Shown piece after piece: positions 63,062-64,000 of a stretch of DNA of 64,000 nucleotides. Below the pieces are notes generated by a model that was given only the letters and a program-made list of their open reading frames with translations, did no database searches and was not told where the DNA came from. The position numbers and the translations under genes were made by a program. Location: assembly GCA_965140765.1 (NCBI GenBank), contig OZ223309.1, positions 2,914,001 through 2,978,000 of the forward strand, read 5' to 3'. Numbering within the stretch: the first letter of the stretch is position 1; every line of letters starts with the position of its first letter. The stretch comes from Sunxiuqinia sp963678245. Lineage in GTDB: Bacteria > Bacteroidota > Bacteroidia > Bacteroidales > Prolixibacteraceae.

Positions 63062-64000
63062 TTATTTGCTGATTTCCAAGCTGGCCAAAATAAATGGACC
63101 GACGCCTTTTGGATCGTTATCACGAATAGGCTCGCTGATGTAATACTCAAAAGAGGCATCACGGTACGGATCGCCGCCAAGGCCTGCGACAGAACAAACA
63201 TCAGTTAGGCTAATCGTGCCATTCTCATTTTCTTTAATGAAGTTATCCAAAATGCCGGCATATCCTTTTTCGGCTACCTCACGATATTCTTCATCAATAT
63301 ATCCTACTCGAGTGGCTTTAGCCAATGCATAAACAAACATGCTTGAAGCAGAAGACTCCAGATAGTTTCCTTCCCGGTCTCCCTGATCTAACACCTGATA
63401 CCAAAGACCTGTTTCCTCATCCTGCCACTTCTTCAAACCGGCTGCTACTTCTTGCAATATCTCAACTACTTGGTGCTTTTCAGGATGATCTTCAGGAATA
63501 AAACCCAGTGCATCAACCAGTGCTGCAGCGTACCATCCCATTGCACGTCCCCAGAAATGAGGAGAACATCCGGTTTCCAGATCTGCCCAACGCTGCTCTT
63601 TGCTTTCATCCCATCCGTGGTAGTTCAACCCAACGATTGAATCATAAGTATGCTTGTGTACGGTAACGAACTGATTGATCACATCATCAAATGCTGCCGG
63701 CTCGTCGAACACTATTCCAAACTCGGCATAAAACGGAGTTCCCATATATAAGCCATCTAACCACATTTGATGAGGGTATCTTTTCTTGTGCCAAAACCCA
63801 CCTTCCGAAGTACGTGGATGATCCTCCAATTGATCGCGTAATATGAAAATAGTCTTTTTGTAGCGCTCATCACCTGTCTTTTCATATAGATCAAACAAGA
63901 ATTTACCAGAGTTAATTTTATCGATATTAAAATCACTCTTTTTATAACCCTTTATTTCACCATCTTCATTAATAAATTGATCTGCGTATCCTTTAGCATA
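63062..64000 (-). CDS. GH105 unsaturated rhamnogalacturonyl hydrolase, 5' end outside the window
   Basis: The open frame continues to the right edge (312 codons shown), so the true start lies beyond it. GH105 markers are HQMWLDGLYMGTPFYAEFG, with the catalytic Asp, ETGCSPHFWGRAMGWYAAAL, and later ESSASSMFVYALAKATRVGY. The (alpha/alpha)6-barrel enzyme cleaves the unsaturated uronic acid from the end of oligosaccharides made by rhamnogalacturonan/pectate lyases. That it acts after a lyase step fits the broken PL1 gene nearby and suggests other lyases elsewhere. Confidence 0.9.
   Translation of the reverse strand, partial: YAKGYADQFINEDGEIKGYKKSDFNIDKINSGKFLFDLYEKTGDERYKKTIFILRDQLEDHPRTSEGGFWHKKRYPHQMWLDGLYMGTPFYAEFGIVFDEPAAFDDVINQFVTVHKHTYDSIVGLNYHGWDESKEQRWADLETGCSPHFWGRAMGWYAAALVDALGFIPEDHPEKHQVVEILQEVAAGLKKWQDEETGLWYQVLDQGDREGNYLESSASSMFVYALAKATRVGYIDEEYREVAEKGYAGILDNFIKENENGTISLTDVCSVAGLGGDPYRDASFEYYISEPIRDNDPKGVGPFILASLEISK

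Overview
The window looks like chromosomal DNA of a Bacteroidota bacterium, most likely a marine or sediment member near the Marinilabiliales/Prolixibacteraceae (placement is inference). The support is moderate A+T content, several Bacteroidota-type -7 boxes (TAnnTTTG), a parA-parB-DUF5683-LysM transglycosylase block, DUF4251 and DoxX proteins, SPII lipoproteins, and a pectin-degradation locus. No tRNA, rRNA, CRISPR array, prophage or intact insertion sequence was seen.

Layout. 1-840: a wrecked metalloprotease-like lipoprotein gene. 1013-4104: an outer-membrane protein, a Ppx/GppA phosphatase and a sigma-54-type response regulator without a DNA-binding domain. 4456-11967: a surface-glycan cluster with two DPM1-like GT2 enzymes, a methyltransferase and three polytopic GT-C-like proteins. 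12107-19973: an SLC12-type transporter, coaD, a thiol-disulfide-like protein, a Nudix hydrolase, pyrE, an SRPBCC protein, and a hemerythrin (RIC-like) gene coupled to a LuxR-type regulator. 19998-28660: a GntP permease and the branched-chain amino acid genes ilvD-ilvB-ilvN, an AraC regulator and ilvC. 28902-41086: DoxX, an MBL-fold enzyme, an MBOAT/SGNH acetylation pair, mltD-like, DUF5683, parB, parA, a heptose kinase and priA. 41436-50656: a Tat-type sugar isomerase-like protein, a glycyl-radical enzyme (trans-4-hydroxyproline dehydratase type) with its activase, uvrB, an endonuclease-like lipoprotein and a HAD phosphatase. 50807-56444: a histidine kinase, a VTT protein, a decayed iron locus, DUF4251 and a GNAT. 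56610-64000: pectin/rhamnogalacturonan utilisation genes (two CE12-like esterases, GH28, a PL1 remnant, GH43, CE8 and a partial GH105).

The most notable regulatory structure is upstream of ilvD. Two consecutive short reading frames, each very rich in Ile/Leu/Val codons, are each followed by an intrinsic terminator. The second has a complete set of mutually exclusive RNA pairings. This reads as a tandem ribosome-mediated attenuator for the ilvDBN operon.

The second theme is gene decay. A DtxR-FeoA-type iron regulator and the 3' half of feoB (53.69-55.14 kb), a pectate lyase tail (57.4-57.7 kb), a frameshifted GH28 gene (58.6 kb) and the metalloprotease-like lipoprotein (0.1-0.84 kb) are all broken in ways that can be read directly. 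Single-base frameshifts could be assembly errors. The large truncations and multiple stops cannot easily be.
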